Shown here one piece after another: positions 9,592-19,751 of a stretch of 64,000 bases of DNA. The DNA comes from Neoalteromonas facilis (GTDB lineage: Bacteria > Pseudomonadota > Gammaproteobacteria > Enterobacterales > Alteromonadaceae). Under the pieces are notes generated by a model, which saw nothing but the letters and a program-made list of their open reading frames with translations, had not been told where the DNA came from and made no database searches. Position 1 is the first letter of the stretch. Every line of letters starts with the position of its first letter. The stretch is taken from assembly GCF_002807665.1 (NCBI RefSeq), contig NZ_PEAY01000006.1, forward strand, positions 84,326-148,325. Direction: 5' to 3'. Both the position numbers and the translations under genes were made by a program.

Positions 9592-10887
9592 TTATTCAAT
9601 AAACGGGTCACTGAATTTTTCGTCTTGAAGCATTTGCTCGTCAGTCAGTGTGTGTAGAAATGCCACCAATGCATCCTTCTCTTCCTGTGAGAAGTTAAAC
9701 TGAATCGGAAGTCCATTAGAACCAATCAGCGGTCGGCTTAAATTTTGGTGTGCTTGAACTCCAGAACTGTAATGGTCGACTACAGCACTGAGCGTAGGGA
9801 ATCGACCATTATGCATATAAGGCGCTGTCACCCCAATATTTTTAAGCGAAGGAGCCTTAAACTTGCCAATATCCGCCTGATTGCCTGTGGCTTCATAGAC
9901 CCCTAAGTCATCGATAGACACTTGGTCAATGCCATTAACGGTTGCATTAGAGCTTCCTTGCGGCCCATTGGGGATTGGACCAACAAAGGCTTCACTGACA
10001 TGACAACTGGCACACACAACGCGATCACCATTGTCTAACTGGCGCGGTAGAAAAAATAAATCTTTGCCTTCATTTTCCTGTTCAGAGAATGCGGGAAATG
10101 GCTCCGTGGGCGAATTAACCTCACTGCGCGCAAGATCGTACTTTGACGTTGTGCTAACCATGCTGCGCACAAACTGTGACAGTGCCATCGCAATTCTATT
10201 GGTTGATATCACCGAATCACCAAAAGCATTCTCAAATAGAATAGGGTAATACGGCTGTAGCGATACCAACTCTTCTAGCTCAGCCAATACCAGCCCCATT
10301 TCAGCGGGGTCTTGAAAGGGTATCAGCACCTGTTCCTCTAGCGAACTTGCACGCTCATCCCAAAAAAACCGCCCACTGGCATAAAACACGGCATTCGCCA
10401 GCCCCATGGAATGACGGCGTGTTGCTTCACCGTCAAAACCGATACTGAGAATTTTGGGATCGGCAAACCCTTGAGACTGCAAGTGACAGGAAGCGCAAGC
10501 AACAGTCCCATTTGCACTTAAGGTTTTATCATAAAACAGTACTCTCCCAAGCGTTGCTCCACTATTGGTAATAGGGTTGTCTGTTGGGGTGTTATTAAAG
10601 TCAATAGCGGCTCGCTGAAACGGAAATTGAGCGGAGAATTGATTAACTTGATAATGCTCTGGCAACGTAATATCGGCGTAGTTAAAGGGCGTTTCAGGCA
10701 AGCGTAGATTGCTGAACTCATTTTCACTCGGTGGCTGCTCTGTCTCGACCGGATCGTTAGTGGGTGGTGCAATCACAGGTTCTAAAACTTCAGGTGATTG
10801 AGCCACGCTGTCACCACCGCCACAACCTACTGCAATGAATAGCACTGAGCCAATTATAACTGCACTTATTGTTCTGTTCATACTCAT
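9592..10887 (-). CDS. Di-haem cytochrome c peroxidase/MauG-family lipoprotein
   Basis: Predicted periplasmic, lipid-anchored di-haem protein of the bacterial cytochrome c peroxidase/MauG superfamily, which reduces peroxide or oxidises protein residues. Two haem c motifs are visible, CASCH near residues 129 and 290, plus the family's GRVLFYDKTLS, AVFYASGRFFWDERASSLEEQ and APYMHNGRFPTLSAVVDHY segments. The N-terminus has a lipoprotein signal ending GSVLFIAVGC, followed by a Pro/Glu-rich linker. I use the ATG at 10887 (next ATG 10881); an upstream in-frame ATG at 10905 gives a worse signal peptide. Peroxidase versus MauG-like oxidation cannot be told from sequence. Confidence 0.85.
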   Translation of the reverse strand: MSMNRTISAVIIGSVLFIAVGCGGGDSVAQSPEVLEPVIAPPTNDPVETEQPPSENEFSNLRLPETPFNYADITLPEHYQVNQFSAQFPFQRAAIDFNNTPTDNPITNSGATLGRVLFYDKTLSANGTVACASCHLQSQGFADPKILSIGFDGEATRRHSMGLANAVFYASGRFFWDERASSLEEQVLIPFQDPAEMGLVLAELEELVSLQPYYPILFENAFGDSVISTNRIAMALSQFVRSMVSTTSKYDLARSEVNSPTEPFPAFSEQENEGKDLFFLPRQLDNGDRVVCASCHVSEAFVGPIPNGPQGSSNATVNGIDQVSIDDLGVYEATGNQADIGKFKAPSLKNIGVTAPYMHNGRFPTLSAVVDHYSSGVQAHQNLSRPLIGSNGLPIQFNFSQEEKDALVAFLHTLTDEQMLQDEKFSDPFIE

Positions 10888-11021
10888 ACCACGCTGATTT
10901 AACATAAGGAATTAGCTGGTACAAGTGTAAAGAAGTCAACGCAATGAATACGTCAGCAATTGTAAATTATTTGTAAAGGAAGCAAGTGCAGACTTATTGC
11001 CTGCACTTTTCAATGATGAGG

Positions 11022-11669
11022 TTAGCCGTTTAAGGACTGGATAAATGCGTTAGATTGTTCAATAGCCGCATTCATTTCACCAATTAAACGCCCAACGTCC
11101 TTACGAATTGTGTTTAATTCACCTTGCAAGGCGCCGATCGCATTGGCATTTAAATTATGTTTAAGGTACAGCACGTTATCCTGCAATGAGGCCAATACGG
11201 GCTCCATACTGCGCTCTACCTTACGCATAGCTTTGATTAACGTTTGGTAGCGGCGTTGCGTATCTTTCAACTGGCGCTCGCTGTCTCTGCGTAAATTCGC
11301 ATTAGAGTAATTACCCAACTCTTCCTGCCATTCGTCAAACAAGGCTTCAGCAACGTTTTCTACGCTGTCAATTCTGGCTGCCACATCGTCAGCTGCTTGT
11401 TTACTCGACTCATATTCGTCGCTTAGTTGCTCGTACACACGCTGCAACTCGCCGCCGTCGAAGTTAATCAACGTACTGAATTGCTCTAGTGCTGACGAAA
11501 ACTGCTGTTGCGCTTCTTCTTGGCTCTCTCGTGCATCTTCTACTCGGTCTACCAGAATATCCCGCTTCTCTACGCCCAGCTTTTCCCACGCAGCATAATA
11601 AGCAGTTTGACAGGCAGTCATGAAGCTCATGACTGCCAGAATACTGACCATTTTGATCAATTTTTTCAT
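11022..11669 (-). CDS. DUF2959 coiled-coil lipoprotein
   Basis: Protein of the DUF2959 family, function unknown. It has a short signal peptide with lipobox (LAVMSFMTAC near residue 20), then YYAAWEKLGVEKRDILVDRVEDA, a very conserved family segment. The remainder of the 215 residues is almost entirely charged coiled coil, suggesting a rod-like periplasmic protein. It lies 12 bases downstream of the small membrane protein gene at 11682-11912 on the same strand, so the two are probably co-transcribed. Confidence 0.8.
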   Translation of the reverse strand: MKKLIKMVSILAVMSFMTACQTAYYAAWEKLGVEKRDILVDRVEDARESQEEAQQQFSSALEQFSTLINFDGGELQRVYEQLSDEYESSKQAADDVAARIDSVENVAEALFDEWQEELGNYSNANLRRDSERQLKDTQRRYQTLIKAMRKVERSMEPVLASLQDNVLYLKHNLNANAIGALQGELNTIRKDVGRLIGEMNAAIEQSNAFIQSLNG

Positions 11670-11681
11670 TGTGAAGTACCG

Positions 11682-11912
11682 TTACTCGGCTCGAAATTTT
11701 GCGGCATCAATAATTGCCCACAAGTGAAAAATTGCGCCTACTGGCCACAAGAAAATAAAAATAACCGTTGCAGCTAACGCATAACATACGCCAGTCACTA
11801 AAAAGAACATAAGCGCTTTTAGCACCCGGCCTTGTACCAACTGGCCTAGACCCGGAATAAAAAAGCTACAAATCGCCGCAATGACATTACCACCTGAACC
11901 TTGTCCTGACAT
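11682..11912 (-). CDS. Small two-helix membrane protein
   Basis: A 76-residue protein starting MSGQGSGGNVIAAICSFFIPGLGQLVQG. The FxPGLGQ-x-xxG pattern followed by two hydrophobic helices resembles the TM2/DUF5683-like small membrane family; function unknown. The ATG at 11912 is preferred because GGAGAA lies 6 bases upstream; a longer frame from 11960 adds a basic stretch that fits poorly. It is likely in an operon with the DUF2959 gene. Confidence 0.75.
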   Translation of the reverse strand: MSGQGSGGNVIAAICSFFIPGLGQLVQGRVLKALMFFLVTGVCYALAATVIFIFLWPVGAIFHLWAIIDAAKFRAE

Positions 11913-12003
11913 ATTTCTTCTCCATAACTGTTGAATTTGCAATCGAAGTGTCCTTAACATAGGCGAACACCCGTTCGACTACAAGTGGAATAATACAAAA
12001 AGA

Positions 12004-12972
12004 ATGCCAAATCTGTATCCCGAACTAACGCCATACCAAACCACTCAATTAGATGTAGGTGATGGCCACAAAATCCACTTAGAACTTAGCGGCAATGCTA
12101 AAGGCGTCCCAGTCCTGTTCATCCACGGGGGGCCTGGTGCAGGGCTGAATGAAGGTTATCGGCGCTTTTTTAATCCTGAGCATTATCACATCATTGGATT
12201 TGACCAGCGTGGTTGTGGGCAAAGCACCCCCTTTGCTGATCTACACGCAAACACAACGGACCATTTGATTGCGGATATTGAGCAAATTCGCCAATATTTA
12301 GGCATTTCATCATGGTTAGTATTTGGGGGTTCATGGGGCTCCACACTAGCTCTGGTTTACGCCATTCGATATTCAGCCCACATTATGGGATTGATACTAC
12401 GAGGTACATTTTTAGCGCGAGAGCAGGATACTGACTGGTTTTTAAGCCCTGATGGCGGTGCGGCAAGTATATTTCCTGAGGCGTATCAAGATTTTGCTAG
12501 GACGGTAGAGTTTGAGACTTCAAGTAAGGCAATCTGTGATCGGTATTACAGCATTTTCACTGAAGCGGATGAAGTCACTCAGGCGCATGCACTACAAGCC
12601 TGGTATAGCTGGGAAGAGAGACTATCTAAACTCGTTGTTTCTTATACCAGTGCGTATGCTCATCAGCATTTCCATCAAGTCAAAAGTCTTGCTTTGCTGG
12701 AATGCCACTACCTTAAGAACGGTTGCTTTATACCGGAGAACTATATCATGGACAATGTACACTGTATTGCCGACATTCCAGGCACTATCATTCATGGACG
12801 TTACGACATGATCTGTAAAGGTGAAGCTGCTTTTGCATTGCACAATCACTGGAAAAACAGTGAATTACGGTTTGTTCCAGAAGCAGGCCATAGTACTTCA
12901 GAGCCGGCCATAGCCAGTGCTTTACGTCAAGCCACCGATGATTTTTACAAATATTTGAGTACGCTATCATGA
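12004..12972 (+). CDS. pip: Proline iminopeptidase
   Basis: Cytoplasmic alpha/beta hydrolase that removes N-terminal proline from peptides. The 322-residue protein shows FIHGGPGAG (oxyanion HGGPG), [12 protein letters not shown], the nucleophile elbow [10 protein letters not shown] (Ser near residue 110), a late Asp in [11 protein letters not shown] and the catalytic His in [10 protein letters not shown]. These are typical of peptidase family S33. Its stop overlaps the dtd start (ATGA), implying translational coupling. Confidence 0.93.
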   Translation: MPNLYPELTPYQTTQLDVGDGHKIHLELSGNAKGVPVLFIHGGPGAGLNEGYRRFFNPEHYHIIGFDQRGCGQSTPFADLHANTTDHLIADIEQIRQYLGISSWLVFGGSWGSTLALVYAIRYSAHIMGLILRGTFLAREQDTDWFLSPDGGAASIFPEAYQDFARTVEFETSSKAICDRYYSIFTEADEVTQAHALQAWYSWEERLSKLVVSYTSAYAHQHFHQVKSLALLECHYLKNGCFIPENYIMDNVHCIADIPGTIIHGRYDMICKGEAAFALHNHWKNSELRFVPEAGHSTSEPAIASALRQATDDFYKYLSTLS

Positions 12973-13406
12973 TAGGGCTTATTCAGCGCGTCAGTCACGC
13001 TAGCGTCAGTGTTGACTCGCAAACCGTTGGCCAAATTGGGCCGGGTCTATTATTGCTACTGGGCGTTGAAAAAGACGATACACAAGTAAATGCGGAGAAA
13101 CTGCTGAATAAAGTGTTGAGTTATCGAGTGTTCGCTGATGACAACGGACGCATGAATCTGAATTTGCAGCAGGTTAAGGGGGAACTACTGGTTGTTTCTC
13201 AATTCACACTGGTTGCCGATACGCGAAAAGGCACACGCCCTGGCTTTTCTCGTGGCGCTTCGCCGGAGGTTGGCAAGCAGCTGTACGAACACTTTGTAGC
13301 TCAAGCTCGTGAATTGCATCCTAACGTCGACACAGGGATCTACGCCGCAGATATGCAAGTGTCGTTAACCAATGATGGTCCCGTGACATTCTGGCTAACA
13401 AGCTAA
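12969..13406 (+). CDS. dtd: D-aminoacyl-tRNA deacylase
   Basis: Hydrolyses D-amino acids mischarged onto tRNA. The 145-residue sequence carries the two cross-dimer motifs of the family, [15 protein letters not shown] (near residue 77) and NDGPVTFWL at the C-terminus. It overlaps the preceding pip gene by four bases. The dtd-yiiD order is the same as in E. coli. Confidence 0.97.
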   Translation: MIGLIQRVSHASVSVDSQTVGQIGPGLLLLLGVEKDDTQVNAEKLLNKVLSYRVFADDNGRMNLNLQQVKGELLVVSQFTLVADTRKGTRPGFSRGASPEVGKQLYEHFVAQARELHPNVDTGIYAADMQVSLTNDGPVTFWLTS

Positions 13407-13465
13407 CTTGCCGTTATTTGCCCGATAAGGTTTAATAATCAATCCACCAAGGGTTTAGGATCACC

Positions 13466-14380
13466 GTGTATAAAATAGCCACTCCCGAAACAGACGAAGA
13501 CTTTGCGCGTTATTTTGACTTCCGCTGGCAATACTTGCGTAAGCCATGGAATTTTCCGCCTGGCAGTGAGAAAGATGAATATGAGTCCGTTGCCGAACAC
13601 CGTATGGTGGTTAATGGCAAAGGTGAAATAGTGGCTGTAGGCCGTGTTCATCTTAATACGTCAGAAGAAGCACAAGTTCGGCATATTGCGGTTTCAAATG
13701 AGCATCACCGTAAAGGCCTTGGACAAATGATCTTGTCTGCTCTTGAGTCGGTTGCACGACAACTCGGAGCGACACGCGCAATCACCAATAGCCGAGAAAC
13801 GTCCATCGCTTTCTTTGAATCCTGCGGCTATACCATTGAGGCGCAAGCACCCAATGAGTTAAACAAACTCAAACGCAGTCAGATGGTAAAAGAATTAACT
13901 GAAAAAAACGTGCTGATGCTGCACCCCAAATGGTGCGCCGAGTTACAGTCAACTTGGTCTGACACAATACCCATTTCAGAGCACATGGGGATTAAGATTT
14001 ATCAATATTCGGGGCGTACATTAGAAACGAGAGCTTCTCTCAACAAAAACATTAATGTTCATGGCACCATGTTTGCCGGTAGTATCTTCTCCCTTGCTAC
14101 GCTTACTGGCTGGGGAATGATCCACTTGCAATTGAAACAACAAGAATTGGCTGGCGATATCGTATTAGGCGATGGCGATATCCATTATCACAAACCAATT
14201 ACCATGCAACCGCGCGCTATCTGCAATATTGAGACGGTCAATGCTAAGTTTGACCAACTGGCTAATGGTAAAAAATGCCCAGTCAAGTTACAGGTTGATA
14301 TTCTTGATGGTGACACCGCTGTGGCTGAGTTCAGTGGTGTGTTTTGGGTGCTGCCAATTAAAGCAAAAGAGACTGAATAA
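13466..14380 (+). CDS. yiiD: YiiD-type GNAT/hotdog fusion (malonyl-ACP decarboxylase family)
   Basis: Two-domain protein: an N-terminal GNAT acyltransferase-like domain (about residues 1-150; VRHIAVSNEHHRKGLGQMI is the acyl-CoA loop) fused to a C-terminal hotdog thioesterase-like domain (about 165-300; NVHGTMFAGSIFSLATLTGWG). E. coli YiiD has the same layout and has been reported to act as a malonyl-ACP decarboxylase that helps start fatty acid synthesis; transfer of that role here is by homology. Start is GTG 13466, with AGG about 8 bases upstream. It is followed three bases later by purT. Confidence 0.85.
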   Translation: MYKIATPETDEDFARYFDFRWQYLRKPWNFPPGSEKDEYESVAEHRMVVNGKGEIVAVGRVHLNTSEEAQVRHIAVSNEHHRKGLGQMILSALESVARQLGATRAITNSRETSIAFFESCGYTIEAQAPNELNKLKRSQMVKELTEKNVLMLHPKWCAELQSTWSDTIPISEHMGIKIYQYSGRTLETRASLNKNINVHGTMFAGSIFSLATLTGWGMIHLQLKQQELAGDIVLGDGDIHYHKPITMQPRAICNIETVNAKFDQLANGKKCPVKLQVDILDGDTAVAEFSGVFWVLPIKAKETE

Positions 14381-14383
14381 ACT

Positions 14384-15568
14384 ATGACACATATAGGCAC
14401 ACCGTTTTCAAGCTCAGCAACCCGAGTTATGTTGCTCGGAGCAGGTGAACTAGGTAAAGAGGTTGTTATTGAGCTGCAACGCTTAGGATGCGAAGTCATA
14501 GCCTGTGACCGCTATGCCAATGCTCCAGCCATGCAGGTCGCGGACCGCTCCCATGTATTCTCTATGCTCGATTCAGCACGTTTACGTGAAGTGGTCGAAC
14601 AAGAGAAACCTGATTTTATCGTGCCTGAAATAGAAGCTATTGCGACAAGCGAGCTAGTAAAGTTGGAATCAGAAGGCTTTTCTGTCGTACCGAGCGCCAA
14701 TGCGGTGCACACCACAATGAATCGCGAAGGTATTCGCCGACTGGCAGCAGAGACCTTAGGGCTACCCACCTCAACCTATGCGTTTGCTGACAATTATGAC
14801 GATTTTGTCAGTGCAGTAGAACGCATTGGATATCCTTGTTTTATTAAGCCTATTATGAGTTCTTCAGGCAAAGGACAATCGCGCATTACGGATGCCAGTC
14901 AATTGGACCAAGCATGGGCATATGCTCAAAAAGGCGGTCGTGCTGGTAAAGGCCGCGTGATCGTTGAAGGGCAAATTGACTTTGACTATGAAATTACATT
15001 GCTCACCGTGCAGCATATTGGCGGCGTAAGTTTTTGCCAGCCAATAGGCCATCGTCAAGAACAAGGTGATTACCGTGAGTCTTGGCAGCCTCAGCAAATG
15101 TCTGAGCAAGCACTCGCGCAAGCGCAGCAAATAGCCTCGGAAGTGACCTCCGCATTGGGTGGTCGAGGTTTATTCGGTGTAGAACTATTCGTTAAAGATG
15201 ATGACGTTATCTTCAGCGAAGTATCACCTCGACCACATGACACGGGGTTAGTCACACTAGTCTCACAATCCCTATCTGAATTTGCATTACATGCCCTGGC
15301 ATTCCTCGGCTTGCCTATAACAGATATTCGCCAGTATGGCGCAAGTGCATCCGCAGTATTACTGGTGACAGGTGAATCCAGTGATATTCGTTACAGCAAC
15401 CTGTCATCAGCACTAATGGTTGAAGACACAGATCTTCGCCTTTTCGGCAAACCACAGGTCAGTGGAACGCGTCGTATGGGGGTAGCACTGGCGCGTGCTG
15501 AATCGACAGAAGAGGCCGTGCAAAAGGCTAAGCAAGTCATCACGACAATTAAGGTTGAGCAGTGTTGA
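14384..15568 (+). CDS. purT: Formate-dependent GAR transformylase PurT
   Basis: ATP-grasp enzyme that formylates glycinamide ribonucleotide with free formate, a folate-independent step of purine synthesis. The 394-residue protein has the N-terminal [20 protein letters not shown] nucleotide-like domain, VPEIEAIAT, the ATP-grasp segment [14 protein letters not shown] (about residue 152), [13 protein letters not shown] (metal site) and a C-terminal barrel ending RRMGVALA. It lies close behind yiiD and may share its transcript. Confidence 0.96.
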   Translation: MTHIGTPFSSSATRVMLLGAGELGKEVVIELQRLGCEVIACDRYANAPAMQVADRSHVFSMLDSARLREVVEQEKPDFIVPEIEAIATSELVKLESEGFSVVPSANAVHTTMNREGIRRLAAETLGLPTSTYAFADNYDDFVSAVERIGYPCFIKPIMSSSGKGQSRITDASQLDQAWAYAQKGGRAGKGRVIVEGQIDFDYEITLLTVQHIGGVSFCQPIGHRQEQGDYRESWQPQQMSEQALAQAQQIASEVTSALGGRGLFGVELFVKDDDVIFSEVSPRPHDTGLVTLVSQSLSEFALHALAFLGLPITDIRQYGASASAVLLVTGESSDIRYSNLSSALMVEDTDLRLFGKPQVSGTRRMGVALARAESTEEAVQKAKQVITTIKVEQC

Positions 15569-15632
15569 TAGCTAGCGTAATAGCTAGCTTGAAAGCCTAC
15601 CTGAACGATATCCTAAGAGGTAATGTAACCTA

Positions 15633-16103
15633 ATGAAATTGATTTTAAGCCTATGTTTACTGTGCTTCAGTTTTGCAGCCAGTGCGCAAACCTATTATGT
15701 ATTACGTCACTTTGAGAAAGTACAAGGTGTCGATAACCCGCCACTATCAGACATTGGTCAGGCTCAGGCGCAAACACTTGCCGTTTTACTCGCCGATAAG
15801 GGTTTGCAGTGCATATACTCCACCGACTACGTGCGTACACGAAGCTCTGTAGAGCCTCTCGCCACTAAAATCCATACCGATATAAATCTCTACGATCCTC
15901 GTCAACCTGACGCGTTGATTGAACAAATGCGGAAATTATCCCAAGACTGTGTCATTGTCGGTCACAGCAATACGGTGGCGGATATCGTCACTCGGCTTGG
16001 CGGTACGGCGAAAGAACTGACTGAAAAAGACTACGGTGATGTGTTTATGGTCGTAACCGATAACAAGGGTTCTACACAAACGTATCGGGTGAACATTCAA
16101 TAA
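15633..16103 (+). CDS. Secreted histidine phosphatase
   Basis: Small member of the histidine phosphatase (phosphoglycerate mutase-like) superfamily. It has a cleavable signal peptide (MKLILSLCLLCFSFAASAQ), then the phospho-acceptor motif as LRHFEK (RHF in place of RHG), PLSDIGQAQAQTL, the second arginine in YSTDYVRTRSS, and the second histidine in VIVGHSNTV. Size (156 residues) and layout resemble SixA-like enzymes, but the protein is predicted to be periplasmic. Substrate unknown. It ends at a bidirectional terminator shared with rpoH. Confidence 0.82.
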   Translation: MKLILSLCLLCFSFAASAQTYYVLRHFEKVQGVDNPPLSDIGQAQAQTLAVLLADKGLQCIYSTDYVRTRSSVEPLATKIHTDINLYDPRQPDALIEQMRKLSQDCVIVGHSNTVADIVTRLGGTAKELTEKDYGDVFMVVTDNKGSTQTYRVNIQ

Positions 16104-16128
16104 AAAAGCCGGCTTTTGCCGGCTTTTT
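16103..16128. terminator. Bidirectional terminator between the phosphatase gene and rpoH
   Basis: AAAAAGCCGGC (16103-16113) pairs perfectly with GCCGGCTTTTT (16118-16128) around TTTT. It has A and T tails on both sides, so it can end transcripts from either strand. Confidence 0.95.
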
Positions 16129-16144
16129 CAAATCGTTTTGTTGA

Positions 16145-16999
16145 TTACGCTGCCATCGCAGAATGCAATTTTTTCATTGCGTTCTTTTCAATTTGGCGTA
16201 CACGCTCTGCTGAAACCTGATACTTATCAGCCAGGTCTTGTAACGTGGTTTTGTCATCTGACAACCAGCGCGTTTCAATGATTTCTTGGCTACGTGCATC
16301 AAGCGTTTTAATCGCTGCATACAATCGTTTAGATGCACGCTGATCCCAGTTGCTGTCGATAACGTCTTGCTCAACATCAGCAGATTTATCTTCCAGGTAT
16401 TGCACTGGTGCAAAATTACCGCTTTCATCATCATCTGCAGACAAATCGAATGCTGTGTCTTGGCTGCTCATTCGCGCTTCCATTTGCAACACTTCTTTGG
16501 TGCTTACACCCAATTCATCTGCAACTTTTTGCACTTCTTCGTGAGTGAACCAACCTAAACGCTTTTTAGCCTTACGTAAATTAAAGAACAATTTACGTTG
16601 TGCTTTAGTGGTTGCAACTTTAACGATGCGCCAGTTTTTCAAAACAAATTCGTGAATTTCTGCTTTGATCCAATGAACAGCAAAAGATACCAAACGCACA
16701 CCCACGGATGGATCGAAACGTTTAACCGCTTTCATTAAACCGATATTGCCTTCTTGAATAAGGTCCGCTTGCGGAAGGCCATATCCAGAATATGATTTTG
16801 CAATATGCACAACAAAGCGCAGGTGCGACATGACTAGCTTTCTCGCAGCCCCTAAATCTTCTTCGTCACGCAAGCGAATTGCCAACTCACGTTCCTCTTC
16901 TGCAGTCAGCATATCAATGCCACTGACTGCTTGAATGTAGCTCTCGATACTGCCACTGAGAGGAACAGACAATGCCATAGATTGCATTTTTGAACTCAT
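16145..16999 (-). CDS. rpoH: Heat-shock sigma factor RpoH (sigma-32)
   Basis: Alternative sigma factor directing RNA polymerase to heat-shock promoters. The 284 residues contain region 2 ([31 protein letters not shown], cited here only as a span near residues 55-85), the RpoH-box signature QRKLFFNLR near 134, and region 4 with its helix-turn-helix ([16 protein letters not shown]). GAGG lies 6 bases ahead of the ATG. In most relatives rpoH follows ftsX directly; here two EAL-HDOD genes intervene. A heat-shock promoter matching this factor is present ahead of hslV. Confidence 0.98.
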   Translation of the reverse strand: MSSKMQSMALSVPLSGSIESYIQAVSGIDMLTAEEERELAIRLRDEEDLGAARKLVMSHLRFVVHIAKSYSGYGLPQADLIQEGNIGLMKAVKRFDPSVGVRLVSFAVHWIKAEIHEFVLKNWRIVKVATTKAQRKLFFNLRKAKKRLGWFTHEEVQKVADELGVSTKEVLQMEARMSSQDTAFDLSADDDESGNFAPVQYLEDKSADVEQDVIDSNWDQRASKRLYAAIKTLDARSQEIIETRWLSDDKTTLQDLADKYQVSAERVRQIEKNAMKKLHSAMAA

Positions 17000-17243
17000 A
17001 TGTTACCTCTAATAAATACCCGAAAAGTGTAGCAAAGCCACCGTATTAAAACTACCTACTTATACGACCTTTAATGTGATTTCGGTTAATTATTTTTCCG
17101 ATTCCCTGTTAACCCGATCAATATAATGACGGTTTTGCTTAAATCAAGACCGGAATTTGTATAAAAAAGTTTCATTTTTTACCAATAACCTTACAATTTC
17201 TACTATATAGTGGAGTATGTCCACGCAAGAGTATTGAGTTGTT

Positions 17244-18467
17244 ATGTTTGCATATGTAGCCCGACAGCCTATCTTTGACCGAGAACAAAAAGTCTTTGCA
17301 TACGAGCTTTTGTTTAGAGATAGCGAGCGAAATTGCTTCCCTGAGATACCTGCGGATGAAGCAACGTCTAAGATCCTTACCGGCAATCACTTGTCATTAG
17401 GAGTAGAAGAAGTCAGTTGCAATAAAAAGGCTTTCATCAACTTTCACCAAGACACCCTACTATACCGTTTTCCTACGTCCCTAGACGCCGATTTGGTCGT
17501 GATAGAGATTGTAGAAACTGTAAAGGTCACAAAAGACGTTGTTAACGCGGTAAAACACATTCGTGACTTAGGTTACAAACTCGCCCTTGATGATTATGAT
17601 TTGGACCCTAAATGGGACCCACTCATACCCCTTGTACACTACGTCAAAATAGATATTCAAGAAGTTACAGTAGAGCAAGTGCAAGCCACATTGCCCAAAT
17701 TATTGGCGGCAAAAGTTAAATTGGTGGCCGAAAAAGTCGAAACACGAGCAGACTTTGAGCAATATGCGGAAATGGGCTTCGACTATTTTCAAGGCTACTT
17801 TTTAGCCAAGCCTGAAATAGTCAAAAATAAGCAAATGGGTGCATCAAAGCTTTCCTTGCTTGAATTAGTGTCGGTCAGCTCCAGCGCCAAATTTGACTAT
17901 GACAAGGTAAATGAAGTTCTGCAACGCGATGTTGGTCTTTCATTCATGCTGCTGCGATTTATCAACAACCCGCTATTTAATAAACGCAATAAAATTACAT
18001 CACTTCGTCATGCTCTCACCTATATGGGTGAGGTTGAGGTTAAAAAATTCATCGCGTTATTAGCATTAGCCAACTTAAGCGAAGGCAAGCCCATTGAGTT
18101 GATGCATATGTCGTTAGTGCGTGCTAAGTTCTGTGAGTTAGTGTCAATCTTGCTTAAAGAACAAGAAAACCCACCCATGGGATTTTTGACAGGCCTTTTC
18201 TCCCTGATTGATACAATATTGGACCAATCAATGGAATCACTTGTAGAAAAGATCCCCTTGACCGATAACGTTAAAGAAGCACTAATCGGAAATGATAATG
18301 TTCTGCGTAAGTGTGTTAATATCGCGCGAGCATTTGAAGTTGGTAATTGGCCTGCGGTAGAGCGCTTTTCGAAAGAGAATGGTATCGAACTGAATTTGAT
18401 ACACAGCTTCTACAATGAGGCCATTAAGTGGGGTCAAGCAATGAAACAGAGTGCTCTTGACGAGTAA
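17244..18467 (+). CDS. EAL-HDOD signalling protein, first of a tandem pair
   Basis: Soluble YuxH/CdgJ-like protein with an N-terminal EAL domain (about residues 1-200) and a C-terminal HDOD domain (about 205-395). The EAL signature is YELLFR. Most catalytic positions look kept (FINF asparagine, EIVE, DDYD, VKID lysine, AEKVE, FQGYF), but the loop after DD lacks the usual FGTG sequence, so phosphodiesterase activity is uncertain. The HDOD part holds SLRHALTYMGEVEVKKFIALL. Related proteins affect motility and flagellar gene expression. It sits divergent from rpoH and 33 bases ahead of its paralogue. Confidence 0.88.
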   Translation: MFAYVARQPIFDREQKVFAYELLFRDSERNCFPEIPADEATSKILTGNHLSLGVEEVSCNKKAFINFHQDTLLYRFPTSLDADLVVIEIVETVKVTKDVVNAVKHIRDLGYKLALDDYDLDPKWDPLIPLVHYVKIDIQEVTVEQVQATLPKLLAAKVKLVAEKVETRADFEQYAEMGFDYFQGYFLAKPEIVKNKQMGASKLSLLELVSVSSSAKFDYDKVNEVLQRDVGLSFMLLRFINNPLFNKRNKITSLRHALTYMGEVEVKKFIALLALANLSEGKPIELMHMSLVRAKFCELVSILLKEQENPPMGFLTGLFSLIDTILDQSMESLVEKIPLTDNVKEALIGNDNVLRKCVNIARAFEVGNWPAVERFSKENGIELNLIHSFYNEAIKWGQAMKQSALDE

Positions 18468-18500
18468 CCCCACCTCGCAGTAGTTTTAAAGGAATATATT

Positions 18501-19742
18501 ATGTTTGCGTTTGTTGCCCGTCATCCAATCCTGGACAAAGAAAAGGATGTATACGCATACGAACTGATTTTTCGTGACGGAAATAATGGGGCGCTGCCTC
18601 AATATGAAGACAAAAAGCAACAATATATTGCTGAGCATTTTTATGCGCTTGGTTTGGACGATATATCGGGCGATAAAAAATCATTTATCAGCTTAAATCC
18701 CGCGACCTTAATGCAAGGCATTCCTAAGCAGTTGGATCCTGAACGAGTAGTCATTGAACTCAACCAAGATCCAAGTGGTGATGTTGGGCTGGCTGATGCC
18801 TGCAAACACGCTAAAAACTTAGGCTTTAGGATTGCGTTGGACGACCCGCAGTTGCTTACGCGTCAGACCGACATTATGCCGTTGGTCGATATTGTCAAAA
18901 TCGACCTTAACGTGAACCGATTTGAGCACCTTGAGCACCAACTTCCGCGCTTAGTCGATGCTAACCTTGAATTAGTCGCAGAGCATGTCAATACCTACGA
19001 AGATTTCGCCAGTTCACAGTCTTTAGGTTTTCAGTTTTTCCAAGGCTATTTCTTTGCACAGCCTGAAGCTCGCTTACAACGCGATTTACCTGCGAGTAAG
19101 CTAACGCTTGTTGACCTCATGGGCGAAAGTAGTAGCCCAGCATTTGATTTTGATCGCATCAATCAAATCATTGAACGAGACGCAGCCTTATCTTATTTGT
19201 TGTTACGCTTTATCAATAACCCGATGATCAACAAGCGTTACAAAATCAGCTCGCTTCGACACGCTCTTAATTACATGGGTGAGGTCGAAATCAAAAAGTT
19301 CATAGCTCTGTTGTCGCTGGCCAACTTGAGTGACGAAAAGCCGCTCGAGCTGACTCATATGTCACTTGTGCGAGCTAAATTCTTTGATTTACTCTCGCAA
19401 AAGCGTCGACTAAAAGTGGACCCACCGGTAGGCTTCTTAATTGGATTGTTTTCACTGCTCGATGCCCTGCTCGATCAAAACATGAATGACATACTCATTC
19501 AGTTGCCACTCACCGAAGAAGTGAATCAAGGCATACTCGGTGAAAGTGAAGAGTTTAGTCGTTACTTTACCTTGGTGAGGGCTTTTGAGAGTGGTTTATG
19601 GCTCAACGTGATCCGCGCGTCTAAGCAGTTAGAGATCGACCAAAAAGAACTGCATAGCTTATACAACCAAGCAATAGTATGGGGCAATGGCGTCAGGCAA
19701 ACGTTGTCGTCATATTTCCCACAACGTAAAGTCAATTATTAA
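18501..19742 (+). CDS. EAL-HDOD signalling protein, second of a tandem pair
   Basis: Paralogue of the preceding gene with the same domain order over 413 residues; the HDOD segments are nearly identical (SLRHALNYMGEVEIKKFIALL). The EAL domain is more degenerate: the conserved asparagine is replaced (FISL for FINF) and the ELxE motif reads ELNQ, while DD, VKID and FQGYF remain. It is therefore more likely a c-di-GMP-binding or protein-binding module than an active phosphodiesterase. AAAGGA precedes the ATG. Its stop lies only 9 bases from the convergent end of ftsX. Confidence 0.88.
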   Translation: MFAFVARHPILDKEKDVYAYELIFRDGNNGALPQYEDKKQQYIAEHFYALGLDDISGDKKSFISLNPATLMQGIPKQLDPERVVIELNQDPSGDVGLADACKHAKNLGFRIALDDPQLLTRQTDIMPLVDIVKIDLNVNRFEHLEHQLPRLVDANLELVAEHVNTYEDFASSQSLGFQFFQGYFFAQPEARLQRDLPASKLTLVDLMGESSSPAFDFDRINQIIERDAALSYLLLRFINNPMINKRYKISSLRHALNYMGEVEIKKFIALLSLANLSDEKPLELTHMSLVRAKFFDLLSQKRRLKVDPPVGFLIGLFSLLDALLDQNMNDILIQLPLTEEVNQGILGESEEFSRYFTLVRAFESGLWLNVIRASKQLEIDQKELHSLYNQAIVWGNGVRQTLSSYFPQRKVNY

Positions 19743-19751
19743 GCGTATTTG

